From contig JAGWZK010000021.1 in NCBI GenBank assembly GCA_018968885.1, positions 1 through 57,430 of the forward strand: a DNA stretch of 57,430 nucleotides, read 5' to 3'. The position numbers and the translations under genes were made by a program. Below the pieces are notes generated by a model that had not been told where the DNA came from, made no database searches, and worked only from the letters and a program-made list of their open reading frames with translations. The stretch is from Planctomycetota bacterium (GTDB lineage Bacteria; Planctomycetota; Phycisphaerae; Phycisphaerales; UBA1924). Of the stretch, positions 8,161 through 16,685 are shown in pieces (position 1 is the stretch's first letter; every line of letters starts with the position of its first letter).

Positions 8161-9624
8161 TCACTTGGCTTCGCGTCGTGGTTTGACCTCTTCCTGTCTG
8201 GCAAACATACCAAGATCTTGATACGCCTTCCACGCGGCGTCTGACCACGGCGCGGCAGCGATGAGGGCCTTTCGCGATGCTTCATCCTTGGCCGATTCCG
8301 CAAGCAGGCCGCCTTTGGTGTTCAGCGCTGCCTGCTTCTGCTGCAAAGTTTCTTCGATCCAGCTCAGGGCCTCTTGTACGGTTGCTGATGGCGCCACGCT
8401 GTGAGCCATGCCAGGGACATCCCACACCTTGACGGTGAGGCCATCGCGTGTGTACAACCGCGCGGTGGCGTGCGTGACATCACGATTGAAATCCTGTGAC
8501 CCGGTGATGGGGGCGAATCGGTGAGACTTGAGAAGCGAGAACACTTCGGCACGGGGCTTGCGAAACTGCCCCTGATACATCTTGCCATTCTCGGCGGGCA
8601 CATTCTCATAGCCGATGAAGCCGACCATGGGAATGGAGCCAGTGATGATCTCGGGAAAGCACGTGTGCAGAATCGCCGAGGTCTTACCGCCCCCAGAGAT
8701 GCCGCTGGTGAAGATGCGAGCCGGATCGATGGGCAGAGTCTGGCACACGGTCGCAATGGCGTCCATCACGTGCTGGCAGCGATCGGCAATCGGACACTCG
8801 TTGGGAACATCGTTGGGAGACACAATGAAGATTCCGGCTGCGTCGCAAGCGGTTTCGAGCGATTTTGGAATCGTGCCGCCGGGAGCGGCGTTGATCCACA
8901 CCAGCAAGCCATAGCGCCGAGGCGCCGCATCATTCTTGGGTCGGCGCGCCGTGAGAGAGGATTGCGCAAGATCGCGCTTTGCAGGATCAATCTGCGCGAA
9001 TCCTCCACCAAGCAGACGCGCACCCAGCAGGTCTTTGTCGAAGTTCACCAGCGCAGGAAGCACTGGGTGTGGCCAAGCAACCGCTGTTCCTTCAGGCAGA
9101 ACATCGCGGCGGGATAGCCAATCCGGAGAGCAGATGTTCCAAGACGAGATGTGCCGCAGAGCCGTATCTGAGTTAAGGCGATAAGTTTGAGTCTTGGCTG
9201 TGGCATCAGGCCTTTCACGCAGCAGAATCTTTCCGCTGGATGTGCGGCGCACTTCGACCATCTTGGTGCCATCGCCCTGCTTAGTAGTCAATCTCCAGAA
9301 GAGCCAGGGAGAGGCGTTATCGAAGGAGCCATCCACGGGCCGTGCAGGCCTGATGGACTTGGCGAGGTCGCCGGGGGAACCGCTGAACGCAATGCCGCGC
9401 AGCCAGTCCAGCATTTCCGATTCGGTGGAGGGTGGGTGGGGAGAGAGCGAGACCGTGATCGAGGTCGCTGGCGAACCAGCAATCACCATCGGCGATTCGC
9501 ATGCCAGAGTGGAAGAAGTCAGCACGGTGGTCGCGGTAAGCCCTAGAAGCAGCAGCTGCTGGGAACAGACCCGCTGACGAAGGGGCGTGCGGGCGGGAAC
9601 GGCGAGAGGGACGACCGGTAGCAT
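8161..9624 (-). CDS. Secreted PHB-depolymerase/feruloyl-esterase-like hydrolase
   Basis: An exported alpha/beta hydrolase of about 487 residues. The N-terminal hydrophobic run LLLLGLTATTVLTSSTLAC looks like a signal peptide. The C-terminal half resembles the Esterase_phd (poly-hydroxybutyrate depolymerase) family: RRYGLLVWINAAPGG, DPARIFTSGISGGG with the G-x-S-x-G elbow, an acid in GSQDFNRD and a catalytic His in PGMAHSVAP. The N-terminal half (about 200 residues) is not recognised and may bind polymer. The frame is open further upstream, but that part lies opposite the divergent DUF1080 gene; ATG 9624 leaves 67 bp for both promoters. Polymer or ester substrate unknown. Confidence 0.72.
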   Translation of the reverse strand: MLPVVPLAVPARTPLRQRVCSQQLLLLGLTATTVLTSSTLACESPMVIAGSPATSITVSLSPHPPSTESEMLDWLRGIAFSGSPGDLAKSIRPARPVDGSFDNASPWLFWRLTTKQGDGTKMVEVRRTSSGKILLRERPDATAKTQTYRLNSDTALRHISSWNICSPDWLSRRDVLPEGTAVAWPHPVLPALVNFDKDLLGARLLGGGFAQIDPAKRDLAQSSLTARRPKNDAAPRRYGLLVWINAAPGGTIPKSLETACDAAGIFIVSPNDVPNECPIADRCQHVMDAIATVCQTLPIDPARIFTSGISGGGKTSAILHTCFPEIITGSIPMVGFIGYENVPAENGKMYQGQFRKPRAEVFSLLKSHRFAPITGSQDFNRDVTHATARLYTRDGLTVKVWDVPGMAHSVAPSATVQEALSWIEETLQQKQAALNTKGGLLAESAKDEASRKALIAAAPWSDAAWKAYQDLGMFARQEEVKPRREAK

Positions 9625-9691
9625 GGGAACAGATTGTGGCAGGTTGGCCCGGTTCGCGGAAGGTCGGATCGAAATCTGATAGGATGATCTC

Positions 9692-10990
9692 ATGAAGATC
9701 ACACTCGCTGTCGTCGCAATGGTTGCAATAAGTGGTTCTGCGGCCGGCAAGGCTATCGCTTCAGATTCACCGGGCGCGCTGGATTCCTCGCTGGGTTGGA
9801 AATCTCTCAGCTCACCCGATGCATGGCGCGGGTATCGGCAGCCGGGGTTTCCGGATAAGGGGTGGAGTGCGATGGGTGGAGTTCTGAGCCACGCCAGCAA
9901 GGGTGGTGGTGGTGATCTGATCACACGTGAGGAATACAGCGATTTCGAGTTTGACTTTGAGTTCAAGCTCGGTGCCAAGGCCAACAGCGGTGTGATGTGG
10001 CGTGTCACTGAGAAACATGACACCACATGGCAGACAGGACCGGAGTATCAGGTGCTTGAAGACGCGACATACGGCGTTAAGCCGGAGGATGCCCACGCCT
10101 CAGGAGCGTTGTATGACCTGTACCCCCCACTGCCGGGCAAGACGCTCAAGCCAGCCGGAGAGTGGAACGTCGGCAAAGTCCGTCTACGCAGTGGCGTGAT
10201 TCAGCACTGGCTGAATGGCAAGAAAACTGTTGAAGCCCACATCTTTGATGATGCCGGGAAGCCGACGGCGGAATGGGCGGGAAAGATCGCCGCCAGCAAG
10301 TTCAAGGTGTATGAGGGCTTTGGCATTCAGCCCAAAGGTGCTCTGGCTCTGCAGGATCACGGCGACGAAGTGTCGTATCGCAATCTCCGTGCCCGCGCGC
10401 TCGATGCCGCTGGCCCCAAGGAGGAAAAGCTCTTCAACCACAAGGATCTCACCGGCTGGGTCGCGATTGTGCCGGATGCTGCCAAGGCAGGCATCAAGCC
10501 CGAGAGCGTGTGGAGTGTCAAGGACGGCGTGCTGGAGTGTGCTGGCAACCCAGGCGGCTACATCCGCACCGAGAAGTCATACACCAACTACATCCTGCGT
10601 CTGCAATGGAAGCATGACCCGGCCAAGCCCGGCAACAGCGGCGTGCTGCTGCGCATGGTCGGCGACGACAAGGTGTGGCCCAAGAGTGTTGAGGCACAAC
10701 TTCAATCCGGTGCCGCCGGAGATTTCTGGAATATTGACAACTTCAAGATGACCGCGGCCAAGGAGCGCACCAATGGCCGTAACACCAAGAGGACTCACAC
10801 CGCCGAGCGTCCCCTGGGCGAGTGGAACGAATACGAAATCATCGTCAATGGCGGCACAGTGATCCTGAACGTCAATGGCGAAGAACTCAATCGCGCCACA
10901 GACGTCGAGGTAGTTCCCGGCAAGATCTGTCTGCAGAGCGAGGGCGCCAAGATCTGGTTCAAGAACATCCGCCTGATTCCGTTGGACTAA
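9692..10990 (+). CDS. Secreted protein with two DUF1080 domains (3-keto-glycoside hydrolase-like)
   Basis: 432 residues with an N-terminal signal peptide (MKITLAVVAMVAISGSAAG...). Two copies of the DUF1080 (3-keto-disaccharide hydrolase, PF06439) jelly-roll follow: residues about 35-230 (GVLSH, SDFEFDFEFKLGAKANSGV, EYQVLED) and about 240-432 (LFNHKDLTGW, GVLECAGNPGGYI, LRLQWKHDPAKPGNSGVLLR, EAQLQSG, GEWNEYEI). The ending KIWFKNIRLIPL is standard. Members of this family act on 3-oxo-glycosides produced by Gfo/Idh/MocA dehydrogenases; planctomycetes carry dozens. A ribosome site AGGATGA lies just before ATG 9692. It may work with the sugar operon at 41-44.7 kb, but that is inference. Tandem duplication inside one protein is less common than single domains. 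Confidence 0.85.
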   Translation: MKITLAVVAMVAISGSAAGKAIASDSPGALDSSLGWKSLSSPDAWRGYRQPGFPDKGWSAMGGVLSHASKGGGGDLITREEYSDFEFDFEFKLGAKANSGVMWRVTEKHDTTWQTGPEYQVLEDATYGVKPEDAHASGALYDLYPPLPGKTLKPAGEWNVGKVRLRSGVIQHWLNGKKTVEAHIFDDAGKPTAEWAGKIAASKFKVYEGFGIQPKGALALQDHGDEVSYRNLRARALDAAGPKEEKLFNHKDLTGWVAIVPDAAKAGIKPESVWSVKDGVLECAGNPGGYIRTEKSYTNYILRLQWKHDPAKPGNSGVLLRMVGDDKVWPKSVEAQLQSGAAGDFWNIDNFKMTAAKERTNGRNTKRTHTAERPLGEWNEYEIIVNGGTVILNVNGEELNRATDVEVVPGKICLQSEGAKIWFKNIRLIPLD

Positions 10991-11007
10991 ACCTGCCGAA
11001 TTGACAA

Positions 11008-12366
11008 TCACTCTGCCACGGCGCGAGCGATCTCTGGCACTCCTCGGAAGCCATCCAAGTCATACGCGCGCACTGCAAAGAAGTAGTTGTCTTTGGACAC
11101 CGGCAACGTCTTCTCCGTCACCATTCCCACATCGATGGTGTGCTGCCACATCGGGGCGGAAGTCTCTCGCAACACAATCTCATATCCAGCCACATCCGCA
11201 TCGGCAGGAGCATCCCAGCGTAATGTCGCGGTGGTTTCCAGTGTTTTGGTCAGCATGCGCGTGCGCCTGGTCGGCCCCGGCGCGCTCGCCAGATGCAGAA
11301 TCGCGGCCGTGTTCAATCTCGCCACATCTGCCACATATGCACCACTCACAAACTCTGCGGTATCGCCGTAGGGCTTGCCATCCTTGGTGATCACATCGGC
11401 GTGCTGCCTTGAGTAATCCTCAGCCGGCACCGAAAATCGCACCGCTGGAAATCCCGACTCATTGAACGCGCTGTGATCCCCACCGCGCAGGAAGCGATCC
11501 TGCCGATGCATCAATCGCGGCACGAACTTCATCCCCTCCCGTTGCGCCACTTCCGCCACATACCTCGCCAACTGCCGACTTGGCGAGTCATTTTCCAGTC
11601 CCTCGGTACGCAGTCTAGATAATCCCTCCGCACCCACATTCCGCGGAATCGCCTCAGAAAACACCCGCACAAATGTACTCGAATCTGCGGCGCTCCCATT
11701 CGGCAAGATGAATGGCACGCTCGGATCGCCCACAATGTCATTATTCAGCACCCACACGCTCGAGTACGCCCCGCTTGCCGCAAGCTGCTCAGCGTGGAAC
11801 TTCGCGCCCACCAAACCCTGCTCCTCAGCAGCCGTACACAGAAATACCACCGTCGTTTCCAAAGGCTTCGCGGCGAGCACCCGAGCACACTCCAGCACAA
11901 CCACGGTTCCCGAGGCATCGTCATTGGCTCCCGGAGCATCGCGCTTCGGGTCCATTCGATCAGCGTTGATGGTGTCATAGTGCCCCACCACGTACACAAC
12001 TCGGTTCTTTGCCGCCGCGCTCGTACCCGGCAACGTCGCCACCACGTTCACAATCCTGGCCCCATCCGGAAGTCGAGGCATCTTCGGCGCGGCAAACTCT
12101 TCAAACCGCACTTGCAAACCATTCGCATCCGTCTTGATGGCCTCAAACTCACCTTTCAGCCAGTTGCGTGCCGCGCCGATGCCGCGGGTTGGAGATTCCG
12201 TTTCCGACAATGTGTGCCGCGTGCCAAACGAAGCCAGTGTGTCCACGCTCGCCTTGGCGCGTTCTGCCGACACCCGACCCATTGCTTCCTGGACCGGTGT
12301 TGTCGCTATGGCGTTCGAGCTCGCCAGCAAACCTGCAACCAGCACGAATTCGTGTACATTCTTCAT
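11008..12366 (-). CDS. Secreted M28-family zinc aminopeptidase
   Basis: An exported peptidase of 452 residues with a signal peptide (MKNVHEFVLVAGLLASSNAIA). The M28 zinc site is intact: H129 and D131 in VGHYDT, D149/D150 in GANDDASG, E181/E182 in CTAAEEQG, an Asp in LNNDIVGD and a His in GGDHSAFNESG. After the catalytic domain a fibronectin-type segment of about 90 residues (ATLRWDAPADADVAGYEIVLRE) runs to the end. ATG 12366 was chosen because the signal peptide begins there; upstream in-frame ATGs exist. It is convergent with the DUF1080 gene (17 bp apart) and divergent from the lyase gene. Role: trimming of peptides outside the cytoplasm, probably for nutrition. Confidence 0.88.
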   Translation of the reverse strand: MKNVHEFVLVAGLLASSNAIATTPVQEAMGRVSAERAKASVDTLASFGTRHTLSETESPTRGIGAARNWLKGEFEAIKTDANGLQVRFEEFAAPKMPRLPDGARIVNVVATLPGTSAAAKNRVVYVVGHYDTINADRMDPKRDAPGANDDASGTVVVLECARVLAAKPLETTVVFLCTAAEEQGLVGAKFHAEQLAASGAYSSVWVLNNDIVGDPSVPFILPNGSAADSSTFVRVFSEAIPRNVGAEGLSRLRTEGLENDSPSRQLARYVAEVAQREGMKFVPRLMHRQDRFLRGGDHSAFNESGFPAVRFSVPAEDYSRQHADVITKDGKPYGDTAEFVSGAYVADVARLNTAAILHLASAPGPTRRTRMLTKTLETTATLRWDAPADADVAGYEIVLRETSAPMWQHTIDVGMVTEKTLPVSKDNYFFAVRAYDLDGFRGVPEIARAVAE

Positions 12367-12413
12367 CGCTTCAGGATACCTGCGTTTCCACTGATCCGCT
12401 TCTATCATGGCAT

Positions 12414-13322
12414 ATGACGATTGCACCAGTTCTCGCCCCCGGTCAACGCCTTCGCGAAGCCATGGACCGTTCCTGCATCGCCCTTCCCGGTGCCTTCAAC
12501 GCCCTCTGCGGCATGGCCATCTCGCGTGCCGGTTTCCAGGGGTGTTACGTCTCCGGCGCTGCCACCAGCGTCTCTGCCGGCGTCCCGGACGTGGGCATTC
12601 TCACCCTCGATCACTTCTCCAAACTCATCCGCGAAATCGCCGATGCTTCTGGCCTACCCGTCATTGCCGATGCCGACACTGGCTTTGGTGAGGCAGAAAT
12701 GGCACGCCGCACCGTCATCGACTACTCCCGCGCCGGTGCCGCCGGACTGCACCTGGAAGACCAGGTCTTCCCCAAGCGTTGCGGCCACTTGGATGGCAAG
12801 GCCCTCGTACCCATTGATCATGCCTGCGAAAAGATCCGCGCCGCATCACGCGCTGCCCAGCAACTGAATAACGGCTTCATCGTCTGCGCCCGCACCGATG
12901 CCAAGGGTGTCGAAGGGTTCGAAGCCGCGATTTCTCGCGCCAAGGCCTACGTCTCTTCCGGTGCCGAGATGCTCTTCCCCGAAGGGCTCACCAGTGAGGA
13001 TGAGTTCGCGAAATTCGCCGCCGCCATGAAAGGTGTAAAGACCATTGGTGGTAGATCCACCCCTTACCTCCTTGCCAACATGACCGAGTTTGGCAAGACC
13101 CCCATCATCCCCGTCACCCGATTCGGCGAGCTCGGTTACTCCTGCGTCATTTTTCCCGTCAGTCTCCTTCGCGTTGCAATGGGTGCGGTCACGCGAGCCC
13201 TCACCCAACTCCAGAAAGATGGCGCTGTCTCCGGCTTCATCGATCAGATGCAGACGCGCAAAGAGCTCTACGAACTCATTGGCTACACCCCCGGCACCGA
13301 GTGGGACTACCCCGCCCGCTAA
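12414..13322 (+). CDS. prpB: Isocitrate lyase/PEP mutase family lyase, probably 2-methylisocitrate lyase
   Basis: 302 residues, the normal PrpB length. Key motifs are present: YVSGAATSVS near the N-terminus, DADTGFGE (metal-binding Asp), HLEDQVFPKRCGHLDGK with the catalytic K-x-CGH sequence, and ARTDAKGVEGFEAAISRA. PrpB splits 2-methylisocitrate into pyruvate and succinate in propionate breakdown. Neither prpC nor prpD is next to it, so a related carboxyphosphonoenolpyruvate-type or oxaloacetate-cleaving activity cannot be excluded. ATG 12414 lies 47 bp from the divergent peptidase start. purQ follows at 52 bp on the same strand. Confidence 0.82.
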   Translation: MTIAPVLAPGQRLREAMDRSCIALPGAFNALCGMAISRAGFQGCYVSGAATSVSAGVPDVGILTLDHFSKLIREIADASGLPVIADADTGFGEAEMARRTVIDYSRAGAAGLHLEDQVFPKRCGHLDGKALVPIDHACEKIRAASRAAQQLNNGFIVCARTDAKGVEGFEAAISRAKAYVSSGAEMLFPEGLTSEDEFAKFAAAMKGVKTIGGRSTPYLLANMTEFGKTPIIPVTRFGELGYSCVIFPVSLLRVAMGAVTRALTQLQKDGAVSGFIDQMQTRKELYELIGYTPGTEWDYPAR

Positions 13323-13374
13323 GCGATTTGTCGATTCGCTCGGCAATCACCGTCAACCGTCATACGATGGGCCC

Positions 13375-14175
13375 ATGCCAAAAGCCCTGGTCATTCGTGC
13401 GGCAGGAACCAACTGCGATATCGAAGTCTGCCACGGCTTCGAGCTTGCCGGTGCCACCAGCGAATTGGTCCACCTCGACACCCTCATCCGCCAGCCCCAA
13501 CTTCTCGATTCTGCCGATATCGTCGCCTTCCCCGGCGGATTCTCGTATGGTGACGATGTCGCCAGCGGCCGCATCTTTGCCATGAAACTTCGTGAGCGTC
13601 TCTGGCCTGCCCTTCGCGCCGCCGTCGATCGCGGCTCGCCCATGATCGGCATCTGCAATGGCTTTCAAGTCCTGGTCCAAGTCGGCCTTCTGCCCGGCCC
13701 CGGCTATGGGGAAGTATGGTCAGAAACAGCGCCTCAACAATCGTTGAGTCTGGCTCAGAATGTCGGCGGGCGATATGTCTGTCGCTGGGTACCCGTTCAT
13801 TATGAAGAACGCTCCGTGTGCCTATGGACGAAGGGCATGAGTGGCCTCGGCTCTGCCGACACTCGTCTTCTTCCCGTCGGTCATGGCGAAGGACGACTGG
13901 CCCCCATCGACGAGGCCACCATCCCAAAGCTCGAAGCCAACGGTCAGGTCGTCGTCCGCTATCAGGACAATTACAACGGCTCGGCCCTCGCCGTCGCCGG
14001 TGTTTGTGATCGCAGTGGTCGCATCTTCGGCCTCATGCCTCATCCCGATCGTTACCTCGCCTGGAATCGCCACCCCTTCTGGACGCGGCTGAACCGCAGC
14101 GACCGCCAAGGCGATGCCCCCGGGCTCCGCATGTTCAAGAATGCGGTCGAAGCCGTCCGCCACGCGCCGGTCTGA
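13375..14175 (+). CDS. purQ: Phosphoribosylformylglycinamidine synthase glutaminase subunit
   Basis: 266-residue class I glutamine amidotransferase that supplies ammonia to PurL in purine synthesis. It begins MPKALVIRAAGTNCD, contains FPGGFSYGDD and the nucleophile Cys in GICNGFQVLVQ, and ends with the His of LMPHPDRY. It is about 40 residues longer than Bacillus PurQ, with extra sequence around VWSETAPQQSLSLAQN and KGMSGLGS, a size common in planctomycetes. The reading frame is open upstream through the end of the lyase gene, but homology starts at ATG 13375. No purL or purS is adjacent. Confidence 0.93.
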   Translation: MPKALVIRAAGTNCDIEVCHGFELAGATSELVHLDTLIRQPQLLDSADIVAFPGGFSYGDDVASGRIFAMKLRERLWPALRAAVDRGSPMIGICNGFQVLVQVGLLPGPGYGEVWSETAPQQSLSLAQNVGGRYVCRWVPVHYEERSVCLWTKGMSGLGSADTRLLPVGHGEGRLAPIDEATIPKLEANGQVVVRYQDNYNGSALAVAGVCDRSGRIFGLMPHPDRYLAWNRHPFWTRLNRSDRQGDAPGLRMFKNAVEAVRHAPV

Positions 14176-14261
14176 TGCACTTACCACTTCGCCGCACCGT
14201 GCAACCGGGCTTCCCCGTTCTTGTATGATGATTCAGGTACTCATTCCTGAGAATCTCACCC

Positions 14262-15335
14262 ATGCCCATCGGTGAAGAAATCCTGACGCGTGGCGTGGTC
14301 TACACCATCGAGCCCGGCACACCCTGCCGCAAATGTGGCTACGACCTCTCCGGTTTGCCCACGAGTGCGCTCTGCCCCGAGTGCGGCACAGCCGCCAAGG
14401 TCGATCGCAAAAAACGTCGACTAGGCGATGCCCTCACCGATGCCCCGCGCAGTTATCTCCGCACCCTCGCGTCGGGCGCATGGCTCTGCGCCGCGTCGAT
14501 CATCATCAGCACCATCGCTGGCCTCGTGGCGTACGTCAAGTATGACTATCCGCTCACCGCCACGATCTGGGCAGCGAGCAACCTGGTCTGGTGCATTGGC
14601 GTTTTCATCGTCACGCAGCCACGTCGATCCGCCATCGACCCCATCGGGATCACCAGCCGCGAGTTCGCTCGCTTGCGTTGGTGGAATCGCTTGTCCCAGT
14701 TCGCATGGGTGCTTTCGGGAGTCGCTCTCGCAATCGGTATTCAAGCCGCCGTCAAGGCCAACCCCATCCGCGTCACGCCTGGCTTTGCTGTTGTGCCAGG
14801 TTTGTACACCACCATGCAGTGGGTCGCCGCTATCTTTCAATTGATCGGCATCATCGGTATCGGCACGCTTTGCTTCCAACTCGCTGCTCTCGCCGAGTGG
14901 GGCCGCGATGATGAACTGGCCCAGTCTTTTCACTCCTGCGGCCTCAGCATCATGGTCGGTCTGCCTGTTTCGTTCATCGCGAGCAGATTCGCCGGTATCG
15001 GTGGCGTGCTTTCCTTCTTCGTTATGACACTCGGTGTTTTGGGCGGACTCGCCGCGGCATACGGCATCATCATGTTCATCGTCGGCCAGGTGAAACTGGC
15101 CAACATGGCAACCTGGGCGATCTCCAGCCAAATTGCCGAACTCGACCGCGACCGCCGCATCATCGAAAAGGCCACCCGCGAACGGCTGGAGGCCGAGGCC
15201 CGCGTCTTTGTCCCGCCGCCGCCTCCGGTCGAGTTGCGCGAACGTGCCGGCAGCCGCAAAGCACCAGGCACCCCCAAGAGTGCAACGATTCATCCAACCA
15301 CCGACGAGGCCAATCCCTACGACTTGCGTAGCTGA
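14262..15335 (+). CDS. Membrane protein with N-terminal zinc ribbon (CxxC-YDL-GL-CPEC family)
   Basis: 357 residues. A zinc ribbon sits at the N-terminus with Cys 22, 25, 38 and 41 (CRKCGYDLSGLPTSALCPEC), followed by a basic stretch and about six hydrophobic segments (roughly residues 67-88, 103-118, 146-166, 180-210, 226-245, 250-275). The last 80 residues are charged, with a Pro run and a low-complexity tail ending NPYDLRS. The CGYDL-GL-CPEC signature recurs in planctomycete membrane proteins of unknown role; two more full copies follow at 16686 and 18511. The ribbon probably faces the cytoplasm. No function is known to me. Confidence 0.75.
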   Translation: MPIGEEILTRGVVYTIEPGTPCRKCGYDLSGLPTSALCPECGTAAKVDRKKRRLGDALTDAPRSYLRTLASGAWLCAASIIISTIAGLVAYVKYDYPLTATIWAASNLVWCIGVFIVTQPRRSAIDPIGITSREFARLRWWNRLSQFAWVLSGVALAIGIQAAVKANPIRVTPGFAVVPGLYTTMQWVAAIFQLIGIIGIGTLCFQLAALAEWGRDDELAQSFHSCGLSIMVGLPVSFIASRFAGIGGVLSFFVMTLGVLGGLAAAYGIIMFIVGQVKLANMATWAISSQIAELDRDRRIIEKATRERLEAEARVFVPPPPPVELRERAGSRKAPGTPKSATIHPTTDEANPYDLRS

Positions 15336-15350
15336 AAACGGCTTGATCTC

Positions 15351-16610
15351 TTGCCTTCTCAGAATCCCTACGATTTCGCAGTGCCCGTCATATTCCCCAA
15401 CTTCCCGCCCGGCAACGGCCGCAAGGTGCTTATCGCGATGAGTGGCGGCGTGGATTCCTCTGTCGCCGCCGCCGTGTTGGTCCGCGCCGGGTATGACGCC
15501 GTCGGCTGCTTCATGCGCCTTGGCTCTCCCGGCGAATCACTCGAAGGGCTGCACTCCGCTGATACCGCGTGCGAACTCAATCAACCGGGCGTCGTCAGTC
15601 TGACCCAGGTCAAGATCGGTCACCAGGGGTGCTGTTCCATCAACGATGCTGCCGATGCGCGGCTCGTCGCTGCCGAACTCGGCATTCCCTTCTACGTCTG
15701 CAACTTCAAGCAGGACTTTGGCCGCATCATCGATTACTTCGTCGATGAATACGCCTCGGGGCGCACTCCCAACCCTTGCGTCCGCTGCAATGACTGGCTG
15801 AAGTTTGGCAAGTTGCACGACTACGCCCACCAGATTGGTGCCGAGATCGTCGCCAGTGGCCATTACGCGCGCATCGGCGCCAGTCCTGTGGAACCTGATC
15901 ATCCAGCCCTTCTTCGCGGCATCGATCATTCCAAAGACCAGTCCTACGTCCTCTTTGGTGTCGGTCGCCATCAACTCTCTCAGATGATGTTCCCCATCGG
16001 CCAGTTCGAAAAGGACCACGTCCGCGATCTCGCCAAACAGTTTGGCCTTCCCGTCTTTGATAAGCCCGATTCTCAAGAAATATGCTTCGTCCCCGACAAC
16101 AACTACGCCGGGCTGGTCGAACGTCGTCGCCCTGATCTTGCCCGAAGCGGTAGCATCATCACCGAATCCGGCGAAAACATCGGCACACACGATGGCCAGC
16201 ACCGTTTCACCATCGGCCAACGTCGCGGATTGGGCATCTCGAGTCCGGAACCGTACTTTGTCACCCGTAAAGACCCCGAGACCAACACCGTCGTCGTCGG
16301 CCGCCGCGAACAACTCGCTTCCCTCTCTTGCACTGTCGGCGAGGCCAACTGGCTTGTTCCCATCCCACATCATCCTCATCGCGTTTTGGCTCGCTACCGC
16401 TACAACTCAACAGCTGTTCCCGCCACAATCACTCTGCTGAATGACGCCGACACCCCCACTGCCTCAGGCCGTCTTGGCAGATTCCATGTCGCCTTCGACC
16501 AGCCGCAAACCGCGGTAGCTCCGGGGCAAGCAGTTGTGCTGTATAACCACAGTTATCCGGACCTAGTACTAGGCGGTGGTTGGATTCTGTCGGTTCATTC
16601 AACAATCTAA
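15351..16610 (+). CDS. mnmA: tRNA-specific 2-thiouridylase
   Basis: Thiolates U34 of tRNA-Glu, -Gln and -Lys in the cytoplasm. The ATP PP-loop is AMSGGVDSSVAA, the catalytic Cys pair is in NPCVRCND and QEICFVPDN, and SGHYARIG and HRFTIGQRRGLG are in place. 419 residues is slightly above the usual 360-390 because of an insert before KIGHQGCCSINDAADAR, a form common outside Proteobacteria. No ATG precedes the PP-loop: translation must begin at TTG 15351 or GTG 15381, and neither has a clear ribosome site. It lies between two zinc-ribbon membrane genes, 15 bp after the first, probably in one transcript. Confidence 0.93.
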   Translation: MPSQNPYDFAVPVIFPNFPPGNGRKVLIAMSGGVDSSVAAAVLVRAGYDAVGCFMRLGSPGESLEGLHSADTACELNQPGVVSLTQVKIGHQGCCSINDAADARLVAAELGIPFYVCNFKQDFGRIIDYFVDEYASGRTPNPCVRCNDWLKFGKLHDYAHQIGAEIVASGHYARIGASPVEPDHPALLRGIDHSKDQSYVLFGVGRHQLSQMMFPIGQFEKDHVRDLAKQFGLPVFDKPDSQEICFVPDNNYAGLVERRRPDLARSGSIITESGENIGTHDGQHRFTIGQRRGLGISSPEPYFVTRKDPETNTVVVGRREQLASLSCTVGEANWLVPIPHHPHRVLARYRYNSTAVPATITLLNDADTPTASGRLGRFHVAFDQPQTAVAPGQAVVLYNHSYPDLVLGGGWILSVHSTI

Positions 16611-16685
16611 CGCAACCCAAACGAGCACCTCCCCATAAAGATAGGGTACTGTTCGCATTCCTCTACATAGCTCAAGGGGTTGTCC

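Noticed and set aside
8161..10026. Longer N-terminus of the leftward esterase, reaching 10026
   Set aside because: The extra part lies opposite the DUF1080 gene and has no signal peptide; the signal-like helix follows ATG 9624.
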